From Asterella californica (taxonomy: Eukaryota; Streptophyta; Marchantiopsida; Marchantiales; Aytoniaceae): 64,000 bases of DNA. Where the stretch lies: assembly GCA_036924285.1 (NCBI GenBank), contig JAYKYS010000001.1:35029501-35093500 (forward strand). Direction: 5' to 3'. The notes beneath the pieces are model-generated. The model ran no database searches and was not told the DNA's origin. It saw only the letters and a list, made by a program, of their open reading frames with translations. Below, piece after piece: positions 1 to 9,936 of the stretch (position 1 is the stretch's first letter; each line of letters begins with the position of its first letter). The position numbers and the translations under genes were made by a program.

Positions 1-10
1 GCTCTGTAGG

Positions 11-454
11 CTATAAACTCTTGTTGGGTCGGTTGATCCATCCCAAGAATGATTTCTTGTTTACTTGATCTGAGTTTCTCAAGAAATACTCCTCCATCAG
101 CGCATTTGAAAATGTATCCCAGTTCCTCCCAAAACGCTTTGTTAGATCTTTCACGTGCTCTCTTATCTCAAGCACCGCAGCGAGTTTGAATGTCTCGATC
201 ATCTCATTTTCCGATATCTGATCTAAATTCATCTCCGTCTTGTAACATCTCAAGTACTCAGAGATGTCTCTCCCACCAAATAGATTGAGCTTGTCGATCA
301 CCCTTCCAAGCGCCTTTGTCCCCAAAGCTTCTTTTAGTTGGTTCTCTTGCTCTTGTCGCAAAAACAAGTTGAAAGCTTGAAACAAATGTGCAGTTGCTGC
401 ATCCAACTGCACCCCTGGTATCTCCTCTGATCCGTCCATCCCGTCCATAGTCAT
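11..454 (-). pseudogene. gag-like protein of element A (interrupted)
   Basis: A 147-codon frame opens with ATG at 454 and stops at TAG (11-13). Its C-terminal two thirds align by eye with the gag of the Ty3-like elements at 42694 and 51847: a GRDIS-EYLR motif, an E-M-I-E helix, an EIREHV-type helix, and an F-ALMEEY block followed by a WI motif. The capsid-like region would continue beyond this stop in related copies, so the frame is probably truncated by a nonsense mutation, although the window edge prevents a check. No zinc knuckle or protease is visible here. Gag proteins of this type assemble the cytoplasmic particle in which reverse transcription takes place. Confidence 0.65.
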
Positions 455-637
455 GGCTCATCCCATCCTCCCATCCTCCCATGATCCCAAACCATCTATA
501 AATCCATCATCCTAGGTCCGCAGCATCCTCCCGAACAACTATATCCATCTTCATCCTCGTTCATGATTGTTGATCTCTTCTTCCAAGTTCCAACACAAAA
601 ATCTCCACTCCGGACTTCACATCGAGTTCACCACCGA

Positions 638-2492
638 TGTCGTGTCAGATTTTGCGTGAAGGATGTCTAGGAAAACACGAGGTTCCTGGCTGTGGAGATG
701 CTGTGTGCAGAACAGAGACAAGACAGTGAAAAACAACCACGAAAATGAATGCTGCAATATATACCAACTCTCGATATACGTACACTATCGATTCTTTCTT
801 CCTAAAAACTCAAAACTGTGAAACAGACTAGGGAGATCTGTAATCTGCTTCAAAGTCCCTAAAACGAACCCCTGAATCTCAACCCTGACCCAAAATCACC
901 AAAGCGTAGCTCAAAGCAAGAGAAACTTCTCTTTGCTAACAAAATGAGCTGCACCAACACCATATGATTCAAACCCGAGTCCAAACAACATTCATATACA
1001 AGCTCTTAGCTAAAGCTAGCTACCACAAGCTGTACATAACCAACCGGAACTCTAACGAACTCAAAAGAACAAAACCCGTAGCGAAAGAACTGAAAAAGAC
1101 CTATCTGAGAACTCTCTCCTTTCGCCAAGCGGTCTCTAGATGTCGATAGGGTCTCCTTCTCTGACTCCGTTGGCCCAAGAAACCTTCAAATCCGACTTCC
1201 AACAGCCGAGATATCGTCGATTTTTGGTCGCAGGTGACCGAACCTTCAAAAACTCCTCCCTGTGGCTTAAAACCGCACACATCGCACAAGCGGATCGTCT
1301 AAATTGATATCCGTCTTCCCTGGCAGATAGATCTAGCTATCCTGAACCCAACGAGACTCCAAACAAGCCGTTTGGAGTTCTCCTTGCAAAATCACGCAAG
1401 AAATTTGGTCGTAGGTTGCAAAAAACTGACGTAAATCAGCTCCTTGCGGCTCAAACTTGCTCACCACACCCAAACCAACAATCCAATTCACGTATGGTCT
1501 TCTCCTATGCGTAGATGAAGACTCATTGATCTCGTAGGCACCAAGAACGAAGAGCTTGGCTCATGGATCGCGAAGAACAATCCAATCTCAGGTCGTAGAC
1601 GAACGAAAATCTAACATAAACGCTTCCCTGCGAGCCAATTTCACTCAGAACTCCCAAACCGTCCAATGAAACTTGGTATCATCTTCAATCTCATGAAGAA
1701 CTCGTTGTTCTGATCCTGATGGATCCAAGGACAACAAGTTTAGACTCCAGAACGGCCCGAACGGTCCAACTCCTCTTCCCAGGTAACTGAGATCTCCAAA
1801 TCTCCTCCCTGCGTCTCAATTTCTCCCAAGAACACATTCTCCGATCCGTCTCTTCAAGAACCGTCTTAACCCAAACGTAGCCTGCACAGATCTGAACCCA
1901 ATGACGCCTTGCGCGCTTGCATTGGAACTCCAAATCTCCTGAACCGTTCGTTTACAAGTCGTAGGCGCAAGCTAATCCCTTAAGCTGCCCCTTACATCAG
2001 TCTCTGTACGTACTAAGTTTCTTCCAATAATGAGGAAGCATGCCCCTTGCGTCTTTAGTATAGGGCTTGGAGCCGCAAATACCCAATCAGCAGAATAAAC
2101 TAGAGCCTAGCTTGATTTATCCATTTTCTGAGTCCACTAGGCGTCCAAATGAAGTAGACAAAGTGTCTATGGAAAGCTGACACCGAGCTCTACCCATTGA
2201 TGCGATGAAAATGAAGATCAGAAGTCGTGCCAAAAGCTCGTAAGCTGAGGCCTAGCTTGTTTTACCCATCTTTCGAGTCTCGTAACTTCTCCACTATACG
2301 TCCAGCTGAAGTAGACGAAGTGCCCATGGAAAGCTGATAACGAGCTCTACCCATCGATGTAATGAAAATGAAGATCTGAAGTCGTCCCAAAAGCCCGTAA
2401 GCTGAAGTCTAGCTTGTTTTACCCTTGAGTGTCTTTGGAGCGATAATTGTTGAAATTTGATTTTCATGTAGGAGCCGGTTCACGACACGACA
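638..2492 (-). repeat. 5' LTR of element A (about 1855 bp)
   Basis: On the minus strand the LTR starts TGTCGTGTCGTG at 2492 and ends CACGACA at 638, and the gag leader follows. Long stretches match the reverse complement of 62766-64000, for example the segments near 1510-1570 and 63860-63930, and 2461-2492 and 62766-62795. That inverted match is the main evidence that this is a repeat boundary. Within it, 2106-2420 holds about two copies of a roughly 155 bp tandem unit that is present about three times in the right-hand copy. Confidence 0.75.
2106..2420 (-). repeat. Tandem repeat inside LTR A (about 2 units)
   Basis: The core CCTAGCTTG recurs at about 2106, 2253 and 2410, and each time it is followed by related text ending in GAGCTCTACCCAT and TGAAGATC. 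The period is about 150-157 bp. The inverted copy at 62842-63312 carries the same unit about three times, so unit number varies between LTR copies. Confidence 0.7.
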
Positions 2493-2523
2493 CCGTGAAT
2501 ACCTTCTTCTTTCTCCTCATCAT

Positions 2524-3153
2524 TCATAAGTCTTCTTCCGTAGTTGGATTTTCTTCTTGGTAAGCTTGATATCCGCACTGAGAGATATCCATATCTTCGT
2601 CGTCTTCTTCATACCGGGGTAGTGTACTCTCGGTCTGATATCCATATCGGGGCAGTGTACTCTCAGTCTCATATCGAGAAAGTGTACTCTCAGTTTGGAA
2701 TTGAGAGTCGTTACCCAAGACTTCTTCTTCTGATGGTATAGAATATAACGCGAGAGGATCGATGTTTGCTCTTCTATCAAAAATGGCATTCATTCTAAAA
2801 TAGTGAAGATATTTTTCATCCAATTTCTCTTCCAATGTCAAACCTCTAATCATTTCATCTTCCGTAAGACCTCCTCTAGTGCCGTCTTGAATCTCTTTAG
2901 CTTTTTTATACATATCACATATCTCTCGAATCGTTTTTTCAGTTCTACGCCTGTAACACAAGAAACCCATTCTTCCCTGAAAGTTGTGCTCCCATAATTC
3001 CAAAAGCTGTTGCTTTACTCCAAACACTTTCCTGCTCGTACTTTTGTTTTCCGACTTCTCCTCGTCCTCGATATAGACAACAATTTTCTTGTAATCGTCA
3101 CCATTTAGACGAATACGAGTTCTCTTCAAAGAGTCTATCGTCTTCTGGACCAT
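2524..3153 (-). CDS. Hypothetical protein, charged, with TESTL-RY repeats
   Basis: The product is not recognised. The open frame runs without interruption from about 3234, but the first in-frame ATG is at 3153 (the codon at 3234 is TTG), giving about 209 residues unless an upstream exon supplies the start. The protein is highly charged. It has a basic N-terminal region, a central WEHNFQGRMGF stretch, and a C-terminal tail with three short copies of a TESTL-RY motif followed by an acidic DDEDMD run. The three repeats are visible in the DNA as CAGTGTACTCTC-like blocks at 2620-2690. It lies 30 bp beyond the LTR of element A and next to a decayed repeat-derived ORF, so it may belong to a transposon and not to the host. 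No domain assignment is offered. Confidence 0.4.
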   Translation of the reverse strand: MVQKTIDSLKRTRIRLNGDDYKKIVVYIEDEEKSENKSTSRKVFGVKQQLLELWEHNFQGRMGFLCYRRRTEKTIREICDMYKKAKEIQDGTRGGLTEDEMIRGLTLEEKLDEKYLHYFRMNAIFDRRANIDPLALYSIPSEEEVLGNDSQFQTESTLSRYETESTLPRYGYQTESTLPRYEEDDEDMDISQCGYQAYQEENPTTEEDL

Positions 3154-3482
3154 ATCGCTCTTTGATCCTCCTCTACTGGATATCTCTGGTTCGATCTTTT
3201 CACAACTCTCGCAACAGTTTGTATGCGAGTTCAACTTTTTTGAGTTATCGCTCTTCCTCTCACATGTATCCTCAGATGCATTTCTATGTACTTCGGCACA
3301 TCAAACGCCTCGTCGTCCATGTATGTTGTTAGGAAAGCGGCTTGATCTAAAAAACATCAAAGAGATTGATCTCATAACTTGTTCTGGATAGATCTCCACC
3401 ATGATCTCCATCATCTCTTGCTAACTCCAAATCTCAAAGACATTTGACCAGTGAAGAAATGATAAGGGTTAAGATCATTAGA

Positions 3483-3915
3483 TCAAAGCCTTGTTGGGTT
3501 TAGATGATAATATGTTCTTGACTTTCGTCCATGGGTGAACATATCAATGAGATTCATCGACAAAGTCATACAACCGACAACAGATAACTTCTTTAGCTTG
3601 CTTGCTAGACGAGGAATGATAGTCTTTGCTTGATCCATCTTTTCATGAATCATACATAGATACTTCACGGGATTTCTCTTTGCCAAGACGCGCTTCATGT
3701 AGTAAATATTTCTATGCGACATCTGCTCCCGCATGTGTTGTTCTCTTAGGGCTCCCAACTCCGATCATTCTTTTGACCTTCTTTCTCTCATGAGTGCATC
3801 CTTGAGACCCACACAAGTATCGCACTTTGCGAATGCACACTACAACAGCTCTTGCTGAATAGGTCACGAAACTCGCAATACTAACCTGCAAACCACAGTC
3901 ACATATTAGCGTCAT
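3483..3915 (-). pseudogene. Decayed repeat-family ORF with EKMDQAK motif
   Basis: Two minus-strand frames (3915-3712 and 3758-3483) overlap and read as one protein broken by a frameshift near 3740. The upstream part has a cysteine-containing segment and a basic stretch. The downstream part carries IHEKMDQAKT, then PRL, then a hydrophobic LSMNLIDMFTHG segment. From memory, motifs of the form D/E-KMD-x-x-K followed by an L-T-G-M-x-x-HG-type segment occur in a widespread family of repeat-encoded proteins in mosses, lycophytes and liverworts. The resemblance is suggestive only. The codon at 3915 that opens the upstream frame may not be a true start. Probably a transposon remnant. Confidence 0.35.
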
Positions 3916-4959
3916 ACACCATTTATTTTTATCTCATTTGGTCTGGATCGAAGCCCGACCGTCTCTCTAACTCTCAAGCTTAGCATACCCAAGTCCCTAT
4001 CTAGACCCAGCTAGGTCGATCTCAAACCATGAGTAAGTCATAATGTGACTTAAGATGAACTTCTTATAAAGTCTTAGGTCCTAAACGGTACCTCCAAAAC
4101 ACCTAGTAGTCTAACCACCTATGATGTCCGTCTAGGTCTAGACCCTCGAACGATGATTGAACACGTCGTCTCGTTCTTAAGTCTTGCCGCAACCGTTGGA
4201 TTGTTCTCAAGTCCAGACATCCACCTCTGGACCATAACGTGTCTTGATACTGACCTAGTCATCACTTCATATCTCCAATGTTCGTCCGTCAAATTCTAGG
4301 GTCGGATGACTCGTCCTGACTCACCCAGACATCGAGTCACCCTTATATATACTTTTGGAGATCACATCCTCACCCTCCTCTTTGGTCTCTAAAAATTATA
4401 CCATAATCTGATCAAGGGATCAAGGGATCGGTCATAATTCTCAATTCGGTTGTAAATTCGAGGAGTTCTTTGTATCATTGGATAACTCTCGCCGTGATCT
4501 TTCCAATATCTTACTCGCATCGAGATCTTACGTGGAGCTCAATCCACGACCCAAAACTCACTGGAGCTCCAACACTTAGTATTTTTTCGAGGATCACAAA
4601 GACCAAATTGGACCTTGTGATTCAGACCAACGACTGACAAGCATCCGTTTGTGTCATATCCACATCTCGGTCTTTTCATACCCACGTCTCAAACTTACAT
4701 TTTGGTCCATTTTCGGACTCGCCTCCTTAAGTCAGCATCCGTCTGAGGTGCTCATGAGATAGGCACATACGTCCTAACCAATGTTTCAACTTCCGTTCAG
4801 AGAACCACTTAGAGTTCATCTGTTCGTAACTTCTCGATCAAGCCGTTATGTTCTACGCGTAATGTTCACAACCTAGCGCAAGTTCATTAGGGTTTGTTGT
4901 TCGTGTCTACGCTCGATCTTGAGACTGAGGGTTGCGACGTTCATCCCACTAAGAAATAA
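3916..4959. other. No gene recognised
   Basis: About 1 kb without a convincing reading frame. A TATATATA-like box lies near 4343, roughly where a promoter or LTR would place one, followed by pyrimidine-rich text. The segment could be an old LTR, but I found no second copy in the window. Confidence 0.5.
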
Positions 4960-5475
4960 TGTTTAAAGTGATTTAGGTTTGGTGAACCATTGTTTGGTTT
5001 GGTTCAAGTTCGACCTAATTTATATGGTTTGGTTTATAACGATTTAGGTTTAAACAGTCCGGTTTAAAATCGATTCGGTTCAATATTCCATAAAGAAGGT
5101 TGTATCCAGGTTCAGATGGTTCACACTGTGGCTTAAACAGCTCAAACCATGATTTAAATAATATATATTTTCAGAATATTATGTAGAATTTTTAACTCGA
5201 AAACTCTTGCATTACAGATTAAGAACTAAATCTTTAATCGGATTAAACGGTTCAGACCATGGTTTATACAGTTTGGTTCAAGTTCAGATTTCTTTAAATG
5301 GTTTTGCTTATTGGTTTTGTGGTTTGAGTGGTTTAAACAGTTCAGTTTATACGATTTCTTCAGTTTATACGATTTCTGGTTTAAACGATTCGATTCACTT
5401 TCGGTTGAGGTTAAGATTTTCTTTACCCAGTTCGGTGTATAAGACTTTCTCAAACCGGTTTGAGCCGAACTGAAC
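4960..5475. repeat. Degenerate GGTTTAAAC/GGTTCA-rich minisatellite-like tract
   Basis: Variants of GGTTTAAACGGTTCA and TGGTTTGGTTCAAG recur many times over 500 bp with irregular spacing. This low-complexity structure produces the long overlapping ORFs on both strands (5207-5473 and 5226-5627), which are not believable genes. Confidence 0.6.
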
Positions 5476-5479
5476 TGGG

Positions 5480-8400
5480 GCCGACGCCTAGTAACTAGGT
5501 GTAGATCCGAGATTAACGTTAACCTGGAGACACAAGGAAGTTTTCTAATTAACTTACACGTTGTAAGGAAACTGATTGGTCTTTCCCATGTATCCGGTGG
5601 TACTCTGTTCCTCCACTCTACTCCCACCGATATAAATAATTCTTCTTATCGATAGAACCGCTAGACCAGCATCAAAGAACGTGAGCCACCTGCCCCACAC
5701 TTATCGCAGCCAATTTCACCTGCGAAGAGTGAGAGTGGCATCGGAACGAAGCTCATCTGTTGTCCGACCCGGCCTTAATAAGCCCTACTGTACCTCCCTA
5801 CGAGAGGGAGGGGGAGAAGCTAGGTGTGTACGTATAAATCGTCATTGAACCAGCTCGTTCTTGTGGTCCCCTCGTAGTTGTATGTGTCTGAAGCTTGACA
5901 AATGTCGTTCCTTCAATTCGATTCCTCTGGCAATGAAGGCATATGTCAATCCGGCTGGACGCGGCTGCTAAAAAAACGTCTGCTCTTTCACTATACCAGT
6001 TGGGGTAGAATTAGTGCATGAAACAAAGTCCTACTGAGACGACGGTAGTCCGCCGCCGCTTGTGCTGCTACACAAGAACAAAAGGATCTTTGGCACAAAC
6101 GGTCGATGGCACATTCTGCCGATATTGTTCATCCACAACACTTTAGAGAAAATGTTCGTATAGTCATTATCATGATACGGAAGTACAGTGAGGTAGAATA
6201 CTGCATGTAAGTGAAGGAAAAGATCAAGGAAAACATAACACTAAAACTGTAAGACATGTCAAGATAAAGTGTTATTATGACTTCTATTCTGCACATGGTG
6301 TCTACTGACGGCGTTCACCAATACTGTCAATCACTACTGCATAAGAAGTTTGCACGACTTTTCACCCCAGCACAACTTGTGGGAGGAGATTCGATCCGTG
6401 TCAACGAGGTCACGGTACGTGCATGGTTGCACAGGAACAGCGCTCGGATCTTTTGCCAGTGTGCTGTTTTGACTATGTTGGAGATATCTGGCCATGGTGC
6501 CAATAGACGGTGAACTCTAAACTTCCTGCACTTCTGATAGTGGTAGATGAGAAAGTAACAACGATTCCGCCTAGATTTGCTCTTGCAGCAATAAGGACTA
6601 CTGGTACTGAAGGTGACGTTTTTCACCTTTCTATTGTTTCCACTCATTTGTAAACAACTCTTCGAGGTAACGAATAAAGTACCACAGCACTCCAATTAAT
6701 ATTCCAGACATATGTACTAGTTCTAACTTCTATGAACAATTTTTGGGTCTGTTCCTCCGCTTCTTTGGCTCACTTTGTCCGTTTCTATGTCCGGGCATGC
6801 CTGAGCACCTTACCACGTCTGCATGAACGAAGTGAACAAAGTATTCGATCCTGGCGACTTGCGTGTGCACTATGGCACGCCTAAATTCCCTCAAGTTGCA
6901 AGTTGCTGTCCTTGGCTCTTTCTACCTGAAGTATGGACTGATCTAAGTTACAACGAAGAAAAGAAGTTCTCCAGTGCAGTGCATATTGAGGGAAGTCAGC
7001 GCCCGTCGAATCATCAACAGTTCGTGAGATGATGATTCATAAACTGGTCTGAGATGAGCTCATTTATATGGGTCCACCATAAATACTAAGCGTCTTGAAT
7101 ATGTCCAGACAGGAATTGTGCACAGACACAACAGTACCATACTGTAATCAGTTGGCATTGTTGCCTCGAGATGTGAAACCGACTTTACCTTCATGCGGGT
7201 GTGTTTCCATATTCTCACTAACTACTGTAAAAACATATCAATTGCTAACGCTCTTGCAGTGCTACGTTTTGCATGCTTGTCACACAGAAAATAAATACGG
7301 CGCGAATAGGATCATAATTCGAACTTCCATTTGACATATTCACTAGCCAGCATCCTTCCCGTGAACTCTGGAAGCATGAAAGTTTAAAAGGTTCCTTGAC
7401 AAAGACCCTTTTAAAGCCGCTGATGGCTAAATAAATTCCTATTTTTTCTGTCTCCTGTTTACCCAACGAAGGTACACATACCATTGAGGTAGGAGAACTT
7501 TCTTCTCTTTCTCCTGCTTGTCGTTTTCCTTCCCTTGGCCAAAACATCACTTTGGATGCATATTACATCACTCATGATGTATGGATGTATAATCACTCAA
7601 GCCTGGTTCGATCGCTGTTAGAGAACAAAATTAAACGTTATTAATGTGTTTTGACCTGATCTGTCCAATGAGAGAACTGCATATATATTTTTGTCACGGT
7701 GGTTGTTTCTCCAGACCCCCGTAAACAATTTACATTTATGACAAAACTGTTCATAGTTTAATCATAGATCCGGAGCTTTATAATCAGACTCAGTGCTTAC
7801 TAGTTCATTGTTTATAGGTTTAGTTTTCTCACTGCCAAGTGTTGAAATAACGTAATCTGGTTTGGTTCGTGTGAAGCTAATCCTATACTTCCTCTAAATA
7901 ATACTTCTATTCTTTCTATTTTAACATTGTTCTTTTTTGTCTATTCTGTATTATATTCTTACTATTCTAGACGTAAGTATTCTAGACGTTTTATATAAGA
8001 AACATTTCGTTCTTTTTTTGTTCTAAACTGTTTTGTTCTAAACTCTCGTTATGTCACCTTCGATTTCAACGGGTTTTAGAACTGTTCTCTTGGAACTTTG
8101 GAAAAAAATAAATCATTTCATTTCTCAAGTCTATTCTAAGTCTCATTGAAAACTAATCAATTCTATGAATTTTTTTCCTTACTTAACGCTTGTCTTTTTC
8201 CTTCCCTGGGACGTTTGTACACTTTGGATGTATATTTACTTCTCTTGAGGTTCTTCCTTGCATATTCACCTACACTACGTTTCAGTTCTGGCATTCACTT
8301 CTACGCAAATAAATTTTTCCTTTCACTCAGTTCTGAGTCCCTTTCATCGGGTGCTTGTTTATTTTTTTCTTCCTATCCGTCTTCTTCCAATTTTTTTCCC

Positions 8401-8560
8401 CTCTTTCCTGTCCCGAGAAAAATGGCGTTCCGTCTTGCCCGTTTTTTCGTTCCTTCCAACGTGGCAACGATAATTTTTTCGCAAACACAATAGTACACAG
8501 CGATAATTCGTTTCGTAAGATAACGGCCGCGGTGGGCCTTAGTAACTTTATTAATATCGA
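5480..8560. other. Intergenic, no gene recognised
   Basis: Only short scattered frames with no domain signature are present. From about 7900 to 8480 the plus strand is very rich in T and TTCTT runs. A direct repeat of TATTCTAGACGT occurs near 7970-7990. Nothing here could be assigned. Confidence 0.5.
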
Positions 8561-8621
8561 TAATCAGTACACTTGCCTCGATCGTTTTCTACACAGCACA
8601 TCATACGTGCTGCTTACTGCC

Positions 8622-8641
8622 TAAGCACGATAGCGTGCTTA
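8622..8641. other. Hairpin, 7 bp stem
   Basis: TAAGCAC and GTGCTTA flank a 6 nt loop. The stem is perfect and lies in the first unit of the direct repeat downstream of the HUH gene. Confidence 0.6.
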
Positions 8642-8741
8642 ATACTGTTTACTCTACGTACTCACTGCACTGCAGCTCGTTCTCTACACTCAACGAACTA
8701 CTGCCTGTACAATACTGACATTGTTTACGTGCTGTTACTCC

Positions 8742-8773
8742 CATTACTAAGCACACTACCATGCTTAGTAATG
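8742..8773. other. Hairpin, perfect 12 bp stem
   Basis: CATTACTAAGCA (8742-8753) and TGCTTAGTAATG (8762-8773) are exact reverse complements around an 8 nt loop (8754-8761). Its core ACTAAGCA matches the stem of the 8622-8641 hairpin. HUH enzymes commonly recognise such folded ends, so a Rep-binding or termination role is a reasonable inference. Confidence 0.65.
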
Positions 8774-8988
8774 TCTATTCTATGTAGTCACTGTACTCTA
8801 TCTCCTTTACCACACACAAGGATCTCCTGCCTCCTGTAGAAGATCAAAAGCGTTGCCTGCACTGTTCCTCTTATCCTTCTACACTGCTCGTCGTTCCATC
8901 GTTACTGGTGTCTCATGTGACAAAGTGGCAAACAATTAGCTAACTGCTACTCGGACGAAACAGAAAACAGACAGAGCCCAAACAAAAA

Positions 8989-9936
8989 TTACAACTCACC
9001 TTCTGCACGTCTGCCGGTCATGTCACGCAGCATAGCACTGCACAACGGCATATACTCAGGAAATGCACGAACGGACTCAAACTGCGGGCAGGCTGCGTCC
9101 ATTCTCGGCGATGGAACACTTAGCAGACGCTCCTCCTCCTCCGGACTCACTGGTTCGAAGTACCGCCTGCGAGGTTGCTGATTGGCAAAGAATATCGTAT
9201 CTATGTCCCTCCTGGTAATTGTCTCCGGATGCACGATAGACTTCCACAGCGCGTCGCTCCTTGCACGCTGTAACCCGTTGCCCATCAACCACCTGCACGA
9301 AGGAGAGTACTTTCCTGACCGGACCATCGATCGCAGGGAAGAATGCAAAGTACTTCCGAGGGGATGCCTGCATTTATACTTGTTAAATTGCAAGGCTCTC
9401 TGCAGAACATTGTTAGAATTCAACTCCACTCGATTCTTCGTATCCGCGGCACCCAGGAGAGTAAACAGCTCGTCCCCGTCTGCAAGCATAGACTCGGTAA
9501 TGTTTTTCATACAAGACTGATGGTGGACCTCAGACTTATCCTTCATACAGTACCCGATCATACTGACGAAGGTATGGAGGCCTCGGTTGTTAAGTTTCTT
9601 AACACATACCTCACAGCCCAAGGGCCTACTAGCACCCTTCCAACCTAGAACTGCGATCAGCCTCTTCTTCACGTCTACAGGGCTAGAAGCTCGCAAAGAT
9701 AAAACACCCTGCACATGTATGTGCAACAGAGCCCCACCTCTCTCCACAGATATCAAACCAGCCTCACATTCGCTATGTAAGAAGTTGCATAAGGGGAGCC
9801 AACAACAAAGATCGAGGTCACCTCCTGTCTGAGCTACAGTCATAGAAACCTCAAGACTTTTCATTGCCGCCTCCCTCCGAGGAACACTCGGACAGTTCGC
9901 TGCTCGCTTCGCGCGAGCTGCCTGCCGCATTTGCAT
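8989..9936 (-). CDS. Replitron-like Rep HUH endonuclease (Y1 transposase)
   Basis: A 315-residue frame starts at ATG 9936. Motifs in order are a short beta-strand with SMTVAQTG at about residues 31-38 (Rep motif I position), ERGGALLHIHVQG at about 65-77 with the metal-binding His-x-His pair at 72 and 74 and Gln 76 (HUH motif), and GYCMKDK at about 128-134 with candidate nucleophile Tyr 129 and Lys 132 (Y1 motif). This spacing resembles Rep proteins of CRESS DNA viruses and Replitron transposases, which nick one DNA strand and become covalently linked to its 5' end. A conserved C-terminal block (ADTKNRVEL, RALQFNKYK, RHPL) is shared with the protein at 35620. There is no helicase domain, unlike Helitrons. 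The start overlaps the upstream ORF by 86 bp in the +1 frame. All key residues are intact, so the enzyme could be active. Confidence 0.75.
   Translation of the reverse strand: MQMRQAARAKRAANCPSVPRREAAMKSLEVSMTVAQTGGDLDLCCWLPLCNFLHSECEAGLISVERGGALLHIHVQGVLSLRASSPVDVKKRLIAVLGWKGASRPLGCEVCVKKLNNRGLHTFVSMIGYCMKDKSEVHHQSCMKNITESMLADGDELFTLLGAADTKNRVELNSNNVLQRALQFNKYKCRHPLGSTLHSSLRSMVRSGKYSPSCRWLMGNGLQRARSDALWKSIVHPETITRRDIDTIFFANQQPRRRYFEPVSPEEEERLLSVPSPRMDAACPQFESVRAFPEYMPLCSAMLRDMTGRRAEGEL

Larger units (their letters stand above)
1..2492 (-). mobile_element. LTR retroelement A, 5' part, truncated by window edge
   Basis: Reading on the minus strand, an LTR (2492 down to 638) is followed by a short leader and a gag-like reading frame that reaches the window edge, so this is the 5' half of an LTR retrotransposon. 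Its gag is related to the gag of the Ty3-like elements further right (shared GRDIS-YLR and E-M-I motifs), so it belongs to the same broad lineage. A second copy of the same LTR lies at 62766-64000 in the opposite orientation. The LTR ends are TGTCGTG and CACGACA, a 7 bp terminal inverted repeat, and the other two Ty3-like families here also begin TGTCG and end CGACA. The target duplication cannot be tested because the left end lies outside the window. Confidence 0.8.
8605..8800 (-). repeat. Direct repeat pair, each unit with a hairpin
   Basis: Two related segments of about 75 bp, starting ACGTGCTG at 8605 and 8727 (offset 122 bp), share the order ACGTGCTG, TACT, hairpin, T-rich spacer, TACTCACTG. 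They lie 3' of the HUH gene in its reading direction, where a Replitron end or recognition site would be expected. Confidence 0.55.

Noticed and set aside
5207..5627. Overlapping plus- and minus-strand ORFs
   Set aside because: Both arise from the degenerate GGTTTAAAC repeat and show no protein features.
7600..7625. tRNA T-arm-like GGTTCGATC
   Set aside because: No matching acceptor, D-arm or anticodon arm can be built around it.
9182..9832. Plus-strand ORFs opposite the HUH gene
   Set aside because: They are antisense shadows; the minus strand holds the conserved catalytic motifs.
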